Below, one piece after another: positions 51,483 to 60,703 of a stretch of DNA of 64,000 nt. Under the pieces are notes generated by a model. The model had not been told where the DNA came from. It did not search any database and saw only the letters and a program-made list of their open reading frames with translations. The DNA is from Spirosoma foliorum. Lineage in GTDB: Bacteria; Bacteroidota; Bacteroidia; Cytophagales; Spirosomataceae. The position numbers and the translations under genes are program-made. The stretch spans positions 2,178,501 through 2,242,500 of the forward strand of contig NZ_CP059732.1 of assembly GCF_014117325.1 (NCBI RefSeq). The letters are read 5' to 3'. The stretch's first letter is position 1. Each line of letters opens with the position of its first letter.

Positions 51483-52552
51483 TTATGTTTACTCTTTTCC
51501 ACCGCAGATTCTACTTTCCCCTCGGCCACAGCTACTTCTTTTTCCTGCTTTTTGTTTTCGCGTTCAAAAACCTGAATGAGCACGATGAAGTAGGAGAGGA
51601 GTAATGGACCAACGACCAGGCCCAGAATCCCAAAAATAGGTACGCCTAATACAATACCCGCCAGCGTAATGAGTGGGTGAATATCGCCCATACGTCTGGC
51701 TAACATAATGCGGAGTAAGTTATCGATATTGATGATTACCACAGCTCCGACAACCAGAATACCTACCCCCTGAGCCGTGTTGCCCTGCGAGAGCTGAATT
51801 AAGCCGGCTGGAGCCCAAATGATTGGGGTTCCGAGGACGGGGATAAACGCCATAAAAAAGGCCACGGTCCCCCAGAACAACGAATCGGGTACGCCAAAAA
51901 TCCACAGCGTTAATCCGGTTAGTATACCCTGTACCAAACTAACCAATGCCTGACCCAGCACGTTGGCATTGACGTTGTTTTTGAGTGATTCCCCCAGCTC
52001 CTTTTGCGTATCTCGTTTGAACGGCAGGTACTTCTGAAGCCCTTTCTGAAAGGCTTCCTGTTGCACAAACATGAAGTACATGGTGAACAGCATAAGGCCC
52101 AGTATGACAATAAAGTCGAGTGTACTACCTGCTAATGAGGGAAGTAATCTACTGGCATAAGTGCCACCCTGACGGAGAAGCGTCTGAATATTTTGCTGAC
52201 TGGTAATCTTATAACCTGTCAGCTCTTCGGCTTTCTTGACTAAATTTAGAATATCCTGGGTATGCTGCGAATAATATTGTATTCGGTCGATGAGTAATAA
52301 ACTCAGCGTTAGAAACGGCATAATAATCACAACCACTGAGAAGACGATCAGGATAGACGTCACCAGCGATCGGTTCCAGTTTCGTTTGATGGCCAGCGCC
52401 GTGAACCAGGGTCGTAAGACGACGTAGAGAATGCCTGCCCCCAGAAAAGCCGATATGTAGCCGCTGAGGCCATAAATGATAAAGCCTGCAATGACAATCA
52501 GGCTTGTAATTAGTAAAACCCGTTGCTGTTGGGGTGTGTAAATATTGGACAT
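51479..52552 (-). CDS. AI-2E/PerM-family membrane transporter
   Basis: The protein is 357 aa, with about eight membrane helices. Hallmarks: N-terminal helices L-L-I-T-S-L-I-V-I-A-G-F-I-I and G-A-G-I-L-Y-V-V-L-R-P-W-F; V-S-L-V-Q-G-I-L-T-G-L-T-L-W-I-F-G-V-P; F-I-P-V-L-G-T-P-I-I-W-A-P; L-A-G-I-V-L-G-V-P-I-F-G-I-L-G-L-V-V-G-P. PerM-type proteins act in export or ion exchange; the substrate is unknown. The C-terminal tail is charged and rich in K/E. Confidence 0.9.
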   Translation of the reverse strand: MSNIYTPQQQRVLLITSLIVIAGFIIYGLSGYISAFLGAGILYVVLRPWFTALAIKRNWNRSLVTSILIVFSVVVIIMPFLTLSLLLIDRIQYYSQHTQDILNLVKKAEELTGYKITSQQNIQTLLRQGGTYASRLLPSLAGSTLDFIVILGLMLFTMYFMFVQQEAFQKGLQKYLPFKRDTQKELGESLKNNVNANVLGQALVSLVQGILTGLTLWIFGVPDSLFWGTVAFFMAFIPVLGTPIIWAPAGLIQLSQGNTAQGVGILVVGAVVIINIDNLLRIMLARRMGDIHPLITLAGIVLGVPIFGILGLVVGPLLLSYFIVLIQVFERENKKQEKEVAVAEGKVESAVEKSKHK

Positions 52553-52619
52553 AAGTCAACTAAGTGCTGCGTTGAATGTACGCATTTTATTAAAAACGCA
52601 TTAAACAGCCTCAATTGTT

Positions 52620-52738
52620 TAAAAAAGGAGAAGGGGGAGGAAAGGGACGAGGGGGAGAAAGGATAAAAAATGAAGAACGCCTATCCCTGACTTTCCTTTC
52701 CTCCTTCTTGTCCCTTTCTTCCCCCTTCCCCTTAAATT
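52620..52738. repeat. Imperfect inverted repeat, purine-rich / pyrimidine-rich arms
   Basis: A G/A-rich left arm (about 52623-52665) and a C/T-rich right arm (about 52694-52738) pair imperfectly over roughly 40 nt. It lies between sdaA-type and AI-2E-type genes on the minus strand. It may act as terminator of the serine deaminase operon. Confidence 0.6.
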
Positions 52739-52739
52739 T

Positions 52740-54122
52740 TTAACATTCAGTAGCACTCAGCGCCAATCCAGCTTCGGAGGTTTCCTTGTATTTTGTCGAC
52801 ATATCGCGGCCAGTGGCTTTCATTACTTTGACGACCGCATCGAGTGAGATTTTCTGGAACGAAGCCGCACCGGAAGTTGCCAGTAGAAACGCATTATACG
52901 CTTTTACGGCACCCATCGCGTTGCGTTCAATACATGGAATCTGGACATAACCACCAATGGGGTCGCAGGTCATGCCGAGGTGGTGTTCAATGCCAATTTC
53001 GGCGGCCGCTTCGATGGGGGCAATATCGCCGATCGGTTGCGCGCAACGGGTCAAAAATGCGGCTCCCATAGCCGAGGCTGTCCCAATTTCACCCATGCAG
53101 CCCATTTCGGCACCTGAAATACTGGCATTATGTTTTACTAAGAAGCCAATAGCCGCAGCCGCCAGCATACCGGCCCGCAACGTTGGTCGATCGTAGTGAA
53201 AGTGGTGTTTAGCCAAATACGTAAGACCCGGAATGACGCCCGAAGCCCCCGAAGTTGGGGCCGTGACAACAATACCACCGGCGGCATTTTCTTCCGATGC
53301 CGCGAGGCAATAGGCATTCAGGAAGATCAAAAAACTATCCGACGACTGGCTCATGCCTTTGGCCTGATGGAACAGAATCGGTGCTTTTCGGGTCAGTTTA
53401 ATAGAGCCAGGTAGAATGCCTTTGTGTCGAAGCCCGCGCCGAACGGCTTTGTGCATAAAGTCCAGTATCTGATCGAGCCGCTGGTTTACTTCCGCTTTAG
53501 TACGATTAGTTAGCGCCATTTCATTGGCCATCAGCAACTCGTCCAGCGAAATCTTATTGATTTTGAGCTGGTTTTTCAGCTCCGCCATCGTTGCATATGG
53601 ATAGGGTACCGATAGACTATTGGGATCTATTTCGGGTTCTCCTTTACGGATAATAAAGCCACCTCCAATAGAATAGTATTCTTCCGAATAGAGGGTCTGT
53701 TCTCCGTTGGCGAGCCGCAGCACCATCGTATTGTGATAGGGAGAGTCGTATCGAATGCGCTCAAAATGAATCTGTTGGGGGCCAAGTTCAATAAGCTGAT
53801 CACCAACTGGAATTGGATAGGTTACAGAGCCATCACGCAGCAGTTTAAGTAGCGCATCGGGGTCGGTAGTTTCGGGTTGCCAGCCTAATAAGCCAGCAAC
53901 AATAGCCCGGTCGGTGCCGTGTCCTTTGCCCGTCGCACTCAGCGAACCGTACAGATGCACGTGAATGGCAGTAGCCTGCTGCTGAGTTTCAGGGGGGAGC
54001 TGGGCTAGTCGTTGCCGAAAATCGAAAGCCGCCTTCATCGGGCCGATTGTGTGTGAACTAGACGGCCCCGGCCCGACCTTAAACAGATCGAAAATGGAGG
54101 TTGTAATAGGGTTAGTAGGCAT
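52740..54122 (-). CDS. sdaA: L-serine ammonia-lyase, single-chain iron-sulfur type
   Basis: The protein is 460 aa. N-terminal beta domain: S-S-S-H-T-I-G-P-M-K-A-A and H-L-Y-G-S-L-S-A-T-G-K-G-H-G-T. C-terminal alpha domain: T-A-P-T-S-G-A-S-G-V-I-P-G and G-A-E-M-G-C-M-G-E-I-G-T-A, with Cys residues (G-C-M-G, M-T-C-D-P-I-G-G, I-P-C-I-E-R-N) that bind the 4Fe-4S cluster. It converts L-serine into pyruvate and ammonia. The gene starts 15 nt after the MpaB-like gene ends. Confidence 0.95.
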   Translation of the reverse strand: MPTNPITTSIFDLFKVGPGPSSSHTIGPMKAAFDFRQRLAQLPPETQQQATAIHVHLYGSLSATGKGHGTDRAIVAGLLGWQPETTDPDALLKLLRDGSVTYPIPVGDQLIELGPQQIHFERIRYDSPYHNTMVLRLANGEQTLYSEEYYSIGGGFIIRKGEPEIDPNSLSVPYPYATMAELKNQLKINKISLDELLMANEMALTNRTKAEVNQRLDQILDFMHKAVRRGLRHKGILPGSIKLTRKAPILFHQAKGMSQSSDSFLIFLNAYCLAASEENAAGGIVVTAPTSGASGVIPGLTYLAKHHFHYDRPTLRAGMLAAAAIGFLVKHNASISGAEMGCMGEIGTASAMGAAFLTRCAQPIGDIAPIEAAAEIGIEHHLGMTCDPIGGYVQIPCIERNAMGAVKAYNAFLLATSGAASFQKISLDAVVKVMKATGRDMSTKYKETSEAGLALSATEC

Positions 54123-54137
54123 GTTGATGAGAGTCGG

Positions 54138-54896
54138 TTACTGGTCCAAACTTCGAATCTGGTCCAGATATTGGGCTGGTAATAGTATTCGCTGCACAAC
54201 CGATCGGAGACCAAGGGCATTCAGCAGACCATACAAACCCAGGGAATAATTCAGCAGCGATTTATTTGAAAGGTTCAGCAACTGCCGTACTTGCTCGGGC
54301 ACGAGTATACCCTGTACCTGGAGAAGCAAACTGTACCGCCATTTACCAAGTTCTTCCTGGTATCGCCGGAACAATTTATCGGTAAACTCACTATGAACCA
54401 AATCCCGATTGAGGTGAGCCTCCCGATCAATTTTCCAATCGGCATAGGTAGTGGGTAAATTGGGAACCCCCATACCAACCCCAACCTGTTGAAATACACT
54501 GAACAGCTCTTCGCGTTCGGGGGCAGTAAGGGGTCGTTTTAAGGTTTCGTAGGCTCGCTCGGAGTAGTCGATGAGCATGTAAAGTACATCCCGATAGGCC
54601 CAGTCGGGGATTTGGTAGCCTCGTTTATTCTCAATGCCGGTATGAATAGCACCCATCCGGCTAATCGATTGTCGGGCTTTATCTTCAGGAAAGAATACGA
54701 TTTCCTGGGCGTAACGAACTGTTGAGAACAAACGACCGATGGGATCGGCGGGTAGCTTGCCTGTATAAAAAAGCCAGTCAACGGCTTTGTTCAGCGCAAA
54801 TTCGGCAGCTGATCCAGCGAAAACAAGCAGAATCACATCGGCATCGCCCCAAATCTGACGTACGATAGAGCCGGGTTTTACGAAATAGGTTGTCAT
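54138..54896 (-). CDS. MpaB/DUF2236-like oxygenase family protein
   Basis: The protein is 252 aa. I-W-G-D-A-D-V-I-L-L-V-F-A-G-S-A-A-E-F-A-L near the N-terminus, R-L-F-S-T-V-R-Y-A-Q-E-I-V, M-G-A-I-H-T-G-I and Y-R-D-V-L-Y-M-L-I-D-Y-S match the DUF2236 pattern. Related latex-clearing and MpaB-type proteins bind haem or act as oxygenases; here H-T-G-I is the conserved His region. Function in this organism is unknown. It is immediately upstream of the serine ammonia-lyase gene. Confidence 0.8.
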   Translation of the reverse strand: MTTYFVKPGSIVRQIWGDADVILLVFAGSAAEFALNKAVDWLFYTGKLPADPIGRLFSTVRYAQEIVFFPEDKARQSISRMGAIHTGIENKRGYQIPDWAYRDVLYMLIDYSERAYETLKRPLTAPEREELFSVFQQVGVGMGVPNLPTTYADWKIDREAHLNRDLVHSEFTDKLFRRYQEELGKWRYSLLLQVQGILVPEQVRQLLNLSNKSLLNYSLGLYGLLNALGLRSVVQRILLPAQYLDQIRSLDQ

Positions 54897-54999
54897 TGAT
54901 GATCAAAAATGGTCAGCTATAGTCAAAACATTGTCAGGGTCAGGCTATTTTGACTTCTCTGACTACTTCTGACAAAACTTGACAATTGTCTGACAAAGC

Positions 55000-55729
55000 T
55001 TACATCGCTAAGACAACAAATTCAACGCGTCGGTTCTTTTTTTTTATTTTCTTCTGAATCGTTGGGGGCAACCGGTTTTGTATCGCCGTAGCCATTGTAG
55101 TGAATCCGTTTCTCGTCAATTCCTTTCCGAGAGATATAGCTGGCAATTACTTTAGCCCGGTTCTCCGAGAGGGCCTTATTCAGTCGTCGGTCACCAACAT
55201 TATCGGTATGTCCGGCTATTTCGATTTCCAGGTTTGGCGCAGTCGCTAATGTTTTTACGAGTTTGTCCAGCTGGGGAAATGATTCTGGACGAAGTAAATA
55301 GCTGCTTTGATCGAAATACAGATTATCGAGCCTGAAAGCCTGATTAACCTGTAGGTTTCGGAAAATACTGTCGGGCTTCGGTTCTTCTTTTTCAAGCCGC
55401 ACAACGTAACCATAATCGGTGCAGGTATCGCACGTAACCACCATCAATTCTTCGGCTTCATAATAGCCGGGAGCACTGGTTATCACATTCAGCGTGTCGG
55501 TACGCGTCAGTATAAAGGCAAAGGATTTGCCATCAAGCTGGCTTTTGCCAACAAATTTTTTCTTGGATTGATTTGCCTCAATGGTAAATTGTGCGGCTAC
55601 TTCTGCTGATGTTTTGTCATCTACCGCCGAAATAGTAAATACTGTTTTCTGCGTTTTAATACCGCCTGATTGCTGGCCTAAACAAAAAAGAGGAAAGCAA
55701 CATAGCCACAAGTAACGGACTATAGTCAT
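55000..55729 (-). CDS. OmpA-family protein, C-terminus out of frame at an A9 tract
   Basis: Signal peptide (about residues 1-18) then a beta-rich domain (20-130) and the OmpA C-terminal peptidoglycan-binding domain: V-N-Q-A-F-R-L-D-N-L-Y-F-D, I-A-G-H-T-D-N-V-G, L-S-E-N-R-A-K-V-I-A and Y-G-D-T-K-P. After E-E-N-K-K-K the present frame ends E-P-T-R (stop at 55022). With A8 instead of A9 (55037-55045 on the plus strand) it would continue N-R-R-V-E-F-V-V-L-A-M and stop at 55000, the normal family ending. The N-R-R-V-E-F strand is the last beta strand of the domain. Confidence 0.82.
55037..55045. repeat. Homopolymer tract T9 (A9 in the coding strand)
   Basis: Nine T on the plus strand within the OmpA-like gene; eight would keep the conserved C-terminus in frame. 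Such A runs are also sites of transcriptional slippage. Confidence 0.85.
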
Positions 55730-55958
55730 TAGCGTACTGGTTCAAGACTGAAAATTGCTACAGTAAATGCTACCGGCAAAACTCATACCAAAACCGGTGC
55801 GCCACGGCAATAAATCTCTACTTGAGACCGTAGTTATTCTTCTAATAGCCAGATTACTTTTGCTTCCACCTGCTGCAAATACCCCGTGCTAGCGCACCAT
55901 TTGCTGTCTATTTAACGTGAATTATGGAGGATTTACGAATAGAATCATACTAGTTTTC

Positions 55959-56032
55959 TGTCATCCCGACCTCAGGAGGGATCTTCGGTAAATAACCAAT
56001 TGCCAAAGATCCCTCCTGAGGTCGGGATGACA
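55959..56032. repeat. 27-bp perfect inverted repeat
   Basis: Arms 55959-55985 and 56006-56032 are exact reverse complements, starting TGTCATCCCGACCTCAGG. The loop is 20 nt. This looks like the dispersed TCATCCCGACC... hairpin repeat I recall from many Bacteroidota. It lies in the 366-nt gap between the OmpA-like gene and the next gene, about 64 nt after the latter's end on the minus strand. Confidence 0.85.
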
Positions 56033-56095
56033 AAAAATAGCATTATAAATCGTTGATAATCAGGGAGAAATTTTAGGCTCTATCCATTATTCACG

Positions 56096-57244
56096 TTATT
56101 TATAGTAGCCCCAAACCTCTCTGCTGGCAATTACGGGCATTGTCACTACATAGGGTACCGCAATTTCGTCCAGCATCTGACGATCGCCTACACGGTCTTC
56201 GGGTAAGCGATTTATGGGTATGTGCGGGCCTGATTTTTCCTTTTTGTTTGTATAGATGAATGCAATAGGTACTGCGTATCTGCCTTTAAAGTCGGGACTT
56301 ACATTTGTTAGATTTTCCAGTGCCTTTTTCACCTCAGCCGTGAAGCCAAACCCAATATTCTCCGGGCTAAGAATGACCACATTTTGAATACCTCCCTGTG
56401 CATCGACATCGAATCCGGCATAAACACGCCCGTAAATCCCTTGTTTCCCAACCCAGCCAGGATACGTGATCTGGGATTCGAGACTACGCTTAAATAATTC
56501 TTCTTTACTTAAATGAGCAAGGCTTTTTTGATTAGCGACTACCAGCGAATCATAGACATTTATAATATCGATGACATCGTTCGTGGTCAGTTGCCGGTTA
56601 GGAATTTTCGATTCCAGAGCCTGGGCTTGATCGGCAAAAGCCTCCAACAGCAATTTTTTGGATAAATTGATGAGCTTAGGTTCTCGGTCGCCTTTTTGGA
56701 TATAGTACTTTGTTTTGACGCGGTAGATGCCCTGAATATTTAGATCTTTATAATATCGGGTTTTTACTTCTTCGGCACTGTTGCGCGGCTCTAGTTGACT
56801 GGTCAAACTCGTCCAAAGCTTAGTTGGTCCGTTATGTACAATTGAAAAATACGTTCGATAGTCCAGGCCAGCTATGCTGTTTTGCAAACGTACAAACTTG
56901 GTATTGTTGATGGTAAACAATTCGGGCGTAATCACTTTCACTGCAGAATCACCGGCAAACTTGCACAGGACTTCACTCGTAACTAGATTATAAGCCAGCT
57001 CGCAGTCCAGCTCTTTTCCTGATTTATCCAGTTGAACTTTGCCCTCTTGCCAAACGGGAAAGGTGTAGAAAGGGCTTTCCAGAAACGTTACCTGTGTGTA
57101 GGTCGCTGTTGTGGCCGTTTGTCGGCCTGAGGCATAACTATCCGATTTTGTTAAGATCTGCCCTTTGTCGTCTTTGTAAACAACGATTTGGCCATAAGTC
57201 TTTAAAACAGATAAGGTGCAAAGCAATAGAACGAGCCGAATCAT
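56096..57244 (-). CDS. Secreted protein with TonB C-terminal-like domain
   Basis: The protein is 382 aa. Signal peptide (about 1-18), then an unrecognised domain to about 270. The C-terminal part S-Q-I-T-Y-P-G-W-V-G-K-Q-G-I-Y-G-R-V-Y-A-G-F-D-V-D-A-Q-G-G-I-Q and A-L-E-N-L-T resembles the TonB C-terminal fold (Y-P-x-x-x-x-x-x-x-G-x-V-x-x-x-F-x-V-x-x-x-G). Such stand-alone secreted forms are frequent in Bacteroidota and of unknown role. No membrane anchor other than the signal peptide. Confidence 0.72.
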   Translation of the reverse strand: MIRLVLLLCTLSVLKTYGQIVVYKDDKGQILTKSDSYASGRQTATTATYTQVTFLESPFYTFPVWQEGKVQLDKSGKELDCELAYNLVTSEVLCKFAGDSAVKVITPELFTINNTKFVRLQNSIAGLDYRTYFSIVHNGPTKLWTSLTSQLEPRNSAEEVKTRYYKDLNIQGIYRVKTKYYIQKGDREPKLINLSKKLLLEAFADQAQALESKIPNRQLTTNDVIDIINVYDSLVVANQKSLAHLSKEELFKRSLESQITYPGWVGKQGIYGRVYAGFDVDAQGGIQNVVILSPENIGFGFTAEVKKALENLTNVSPDFKGRYAVPIAFIYTNKKEKSGPHIPINRLPEDRVGDRQMLDEIAVPYVVTMPVIASREVWGYYK

Positions 57245-57313
57245 AATGGTTAAGGGTGGAAAAAATGAATAGATGCGTAAACTAGTGGTAGGGCGTTGCG
57301 GTAAAGGTGTTTT

Positions 57314-58666
57314 TTAGGGAAGTAGCTGGCTAGGGGTGGTGTCCCGAAAATGAATTAACAGATCGAAACGGCCTGTCAATGCTGTTATACTATAGTACTG
57401 CTCGGGTTTACTTTCATCAAACAGGGCACCGACTTCGAAGAGCGGGTACTTGGCGCTCAGCCAATCGGTTAAGGTTGAGCTTACTTTTGCATCGTGAAGA
57501 TTCAAGGCAAAGTTGGCGTATTGCCCTTTTCCAAGTAAGTAGTTAAATGAGTTAGTTACACCTTCAGTACGAACTGATAGGGTCTTTAAATTACGACTGC
57601 TCTGAGAGGCATCAACTACGGTAAACGAACCATTTGTGAGCAATTGACCCACCATCAGGTACTTATTGGTCAATTGCTCTTTCAGGATAGCGCCCATTGA
57701 CGGAAAGTTACAGAACGCATAAGGAATATTGGCAATATGATAGTTGTGGGCCCATAAGGTTAGTTTGCCAATGTTCGCCCTCGTTAACATCCATTGAACA
57801 TTCTCAGCCATGTACCGATCTCGTTTGACACTATAATTGCAGGAGCTTGCATCGCCTAAATCCTGTTGCTGGAAGAGAACGCGAGCCGCTTGCCTGGCAA
57901 TTTCGTACTCCTGCCGCCCCCCTGAAGCAACCCATTGACTCTCATTCGAGACAAAAAGATTAGATAACGCGGTCAACTTGTTTGCATACTGTTGCCGGAG
58001 TTGATCTGTTACTGATGATTGACCAAGAAGTGCAAATTGAGTGACTAACGAATCAACGCGTGGTACAGAGGCTGGGTCGACTTTAGTTAGAAACTCGGTA
58101 ATTAATGGAAATTCATCATCAGCATACTGGCAATCAAAACCGTAAAACGATAGTTGTTTGTCAGCCGATTTACCGACATTGTAGTCTTTCATCCATTGGA
58201 GTAATTCCCGTACCTCGTCGGTCGACCACGTCCAGAAATACATGCTTTTAGCCGCTGAGGTTGCGGCCGACAGACCTGTACTTTGGCCATGAATAAACCG
58301 ATTTACAATAACTGCCCGTCCGAAATTAGCCTCAAAAGCGATGGTCTGATGGCCATGTTTTTGAACCAGATAGCGAAACAATCGATCTTTCATTCGGAAA
58401 AATTCTCGCGTACCGTGCGTGCCTTCGCCCAGACCCACCACCTGCGCTTTTGCCAGAATAGTATCAAGGGGTGCCAACTCGGTAAAATCACGCGTAGGAT
58501 CAGCGTCCTGTAGCGGCAGGATAATTTTGTTAAACGCCTGAACAACGCTGACTTTGTCAGAAGATAAGTCTGCCAGTGGATCAGGGTCAGTCTTTTTGCA
58601 ACTTGCCACAAACAGACTGAATACAAAGAGGAGCATCAGGCGAAAAACTTGACAGGGCATTAACAT
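57314..58666 (-). CDS. Erythromycin-esterase-family lipoprotein
   Basis: The protein is 450 aa. Lipobox V-A-S-C at about residue 20. The family signature G-L-G-E-G-T-H-G-T-R-E-F-F (Glu and His of the active site), T-I-A-F-E-A-N-F-G, W-T-W-S-T-D-E-V-R, and L-T-L-W-A-H-N-Y-H-I (catalytic His). EreA/B-type enzymes open macrolide lactones, but many chromosomal members have other esterase or unknown roles. Being a lipoprotein, it is probably periplasmic or outer-membrane bound; resistance function is not shown. Confidence 0.88.
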   Translation of the reverse strand: MLMPCQVFRLMLLFVFSLFVASCKKTDPDPLADLSSDKVSVVQAFNKIILPLQDADPTRDFTELAPLDTILAKAQVVGLGEGTHGTREFFRMKDRLFRYLVQKHGHQTIAFEANFGRAVIVNRFIHGQSTGLSAATSAAKSMYFWTWSTDEVRELLQWMKDYNVGKSADKQLSFYGFDCQYADDEFPLITEFLTKVDPASVPRVDSLVTQFALLGQSSVTDQLRQQYANKLTALSNLFVSNESQWVASGGRQEYEIARQAARVLFQQQDLGDASSCNYSVKRDRYMAENVQWMLTRANIGKLTLWAHNYHIANIPYAFCNFPSMGAILKEQLTNKYLMVGQLLTNGSFTVVDASQSSRNLKTLSVRTEGVTNSFNYLLGKGQYANFALNLHDAKVSSTLTDWLSAKYPLFEVGALFDESKPEQYYSITALTGRFDLLIHFRDTTPSQLLP

Positions 58667-58719
58667 AACCGAATAATGAAGTGAACTCTACCAGATAACT
58701 ATCAACGTCTGCCGTTTCC

Positions 58720-59328
58720 TTAATTCACCGATAACGAGACATCATCGTAATAAGCAGTACCCGTAGTTTTGGGCAGAAAAAAGATTAACGCATAATAGCT
58801 ATAGGTTTTCGCAGGGAACGAATCGAAGGTTATGGTATATTCTTTAAAATCATTGGTCCCAGTAATCGAGGTTTTCCCCTCAGTCGATGTATAGAAAGCA
58901 GGGGCATAGTTATCGTTGACGCCCAGGTTGCCTCCAATAGCAATTGAAATGCCATTACCCTGTATGTTAACAGTCTTAATTTTGACCTTTAAGGTTAGCT
59001 TGGCACCCGTAGGAATAGGTGTTGTAGAGGTAAAAAGATCTTGCTGAAAAAGTTGATAGGTCGAATCATTCGGGGCCAGATTGCAACTAACTTTTATAGA
59101 GTGAGTGGGCGACGAGGATGCTTCGGTCGAATAATCGACTGTGTAGCTAGTAGGGCGAGTCGTATTATTTTTGAGAACGTCTGTCCTCCAGGTCGAGTAA
59201 GGTGATGTTTCAAAATCTCCACCCGTAAGTACATTCGCAATTTGCATAGGTTGAGCTTCATCCTTTTTGCAGGAATTGAACAAGAAACTAATAGTGAGTA
59301 GAGACAGAAGTACTGGGGCCGCTTTCAT
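58720..59328 (-). CDS. Lipoprotein with carbohydrate-binding-like beta-sandwich
   Basis: The protein is 202 aa. Lipobox F-N-S-C at about residue 19. The mature part has G-G-D-F-E-T-S-P-Y-S-T-W-R-T-D, S-S-P-T-H-S-I-K-V-S-C and L-K-V-K-I-K-T-V-N-I-Q, ending A-Y-Y-D-D-V-S-L-S-V-N, a pattern of CBM4/9-like sandwich domains that bind sugars. It is 53 nt upstream of the esterase-family gene in the same direction, so they may be one operon. Confidence 0.65.
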   Translation of the reverse strand: MKAAPVLLSLLTISFLFNSCKKDEAQPMQIANVLTGGDFETSPYSTWRTDVLKNNTTRPTSYTVDYSTEASSSPTHSIKVSCNLAPNDSTYQLFQQDLFTSTTPIPTGAKLTLKVKIKTVNIQGNGISIAIGGNLGVNDNYAPAFYTSTEGKTSITGTNDFKEYTITFDSFPAKTYSYYALIFFLPKTTGTAYYDDVSLSVN

Positions 59329-59484
59329 AACAAAAATGTAGAGATGTAGATAAATATGTATGGAAGAAAAGTTGCTCCAATAACTACTTTAATTGAAAAA
59401 GGTCAATTAAACCTATGTTAAATTTTATTTTAAGGTTGCTGGGCCTCTAAATCGATACATGTACAGCGAGCAATGGTCATAAAA

Positions 59485-59520
59485 TAGAAAAGCCCCGACC
59501 AAACGGCCGGGGCTTTTCTA
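59485..59520 (-). terminator. Strong intrinsic terminator of ilvE
   Basis: A 13-bp perfect stem (TAGAAAAGCCCCG with CGGGGCTTTTCTA, 59485-59497 and 59508-59520) and a 10-nt loop, 19 nt past the ilvE stop, with T-rich end on the minus strand. Confidence 0.85.
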
Positions 59521-59538
59521 TATGAAAGAGTGTGAAAA

Positions 59539-60609
59539 TTAAACTCGGTGCATCCAGCCAAAGCTATCGGCAATCTTGCCCGTGCGTAAATCGCTCAGGT
59601 AATTTCTCACCCGAACCGCAACCGAATCTTCGGGAGCAAACTCAGGCAGCATATAGTCTTTACCATTGTAGCCAATAAGCGAATAAGGCGAGGAACCTAC
59701 GGCTGTGCCAGCACCAAAGGCCTCCGTCAACCGGCCGGTTTCGATACCACTGATTACTTCTTCGATAGAAACTAAGCGCTCTTCGACCTCCATACCCCAG
59801 CTTCGGGCAATTTTCAAAATCGAATCGCGGGTAACACCTTTCAAAATTGAATCAGAGGTGGCTGGTGTCACAATTTTGCCATCAATAACGAAGATGATGT
59901 TCATTGTACCCGATTCCTCAATGTATTTGTGTTCGCGAGCATCGGTCCAGATCAACTGATCGTATCCTTGTTGTTGCGCCATTAGCGTTGGGTATAGCGA
60001 ACCGCCGTAGTTGCCAGCACACTTAGCATAACCCACACCACCTGGAGCCGAGCGAATGAACTCGGTTTCCACTTTCAGTTTAGGTGGGTTAGAATAGTAA
60101 GCGCCAACCGGACAGGTGAAAATGCAGAAACGGTACGTTTTTGAGGGAGCTACGCCCAGATACGTATCGGTCGCAAACATGTACGGACGGATGTACAACG
60201 AGCTATCAGGTGTATTAGGCACCCAATCAGCATCGATACGGAGCAGCGTTTCCAGACCACCCATGAATACTTCTTCGGGTAGGGTAGCCATGCACATCCG
60301 CTTTGCAGACTCGTTCATCCGCGCAAAGTTGGCTTGCGGACGGAACATCAATACTTCACCAGCCTCGTTCTTGAACGCTTTCATGCCTTCAAAAATTGAC
60401 TGGCCATAATGTAGCGACGACAGAGCGGGGCTTAGCGTGAAATTGTCGAATGGCACAATCATTTGATTTTGCCACTCACCATCTACGAAATCGGCCACAA
60501 ACATGTGGTCCGAGAAATGTTTTCCGAAAGGCAGATGATTAAAATCTACCTCCTGAAGGCGGGAGCGTTCCGCTTTCCGCAATTCAATTTGCAATACGTC
60601 CGTCGTCAT
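59539..60609 (-). CDS. ilvE: Branched-chain-amino-acid aminotransferase
   Basis: The protein is 356 aa. It shows P-F-D-N-F-T-L-S-P-A, H-Y-G-Q-S-I-F-E-G-M-K-A-F, the PLP-binding lysine in G-V-G-Y-A-K-C-A-G-N-Y-G-G-S, E-S-G-T-M-N-I-I-F-V and G-T-A-V-G-S-S-P. The length is that of the mitochondrial-like BCAT subgroup (about 350 aa). It transaminates Leu, Ile and Val with 2-oxoglutarate. A clear terminator follows. The upstream gap contains a 61-bp near-perfect palindrome. Confidence 0.95.
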   Translation of the reverse strand: MTTDVLQIELRKAERSRLQEVDFNHLPFGKHFSDHMFVADFVDGEWQNQMIVPFDNFTLSPALSSLHYGQSIFEGMKAFKNEAGEVLMFRPQANFARMNESAKRMCMATLPEEVFMGGLETLLRIDADWVPNTPDSSLYIRPYMFATDTYLGVAPSKTYRFCIFTCPVGAYYSNPPKLKVETEFIRSAPGGVGYAKCAGNYGGSLYPTLMAQQQGYDQLIWTDAREHKYIEESGTMNIIFVIDGKIVTPATSDSILKGVTRDSILKIARSWGMEVEERLVSIEEVISGIETGRLTEAFGAGTAVGSSPYSLIGYNGKDYMLPEFAPEDSVAVRVRNYLSDLRTGKIADSFGWMHRV

Positions 60610-60703
60610 AACAGCTGTGGTTAATGAGTTAGCCTGCTGATGGTCAGGCTACGGCAAAGCTAAAAAATTAGATTGAGTAAGTTTAGTTGTCAAGACAACT
60701 TTT

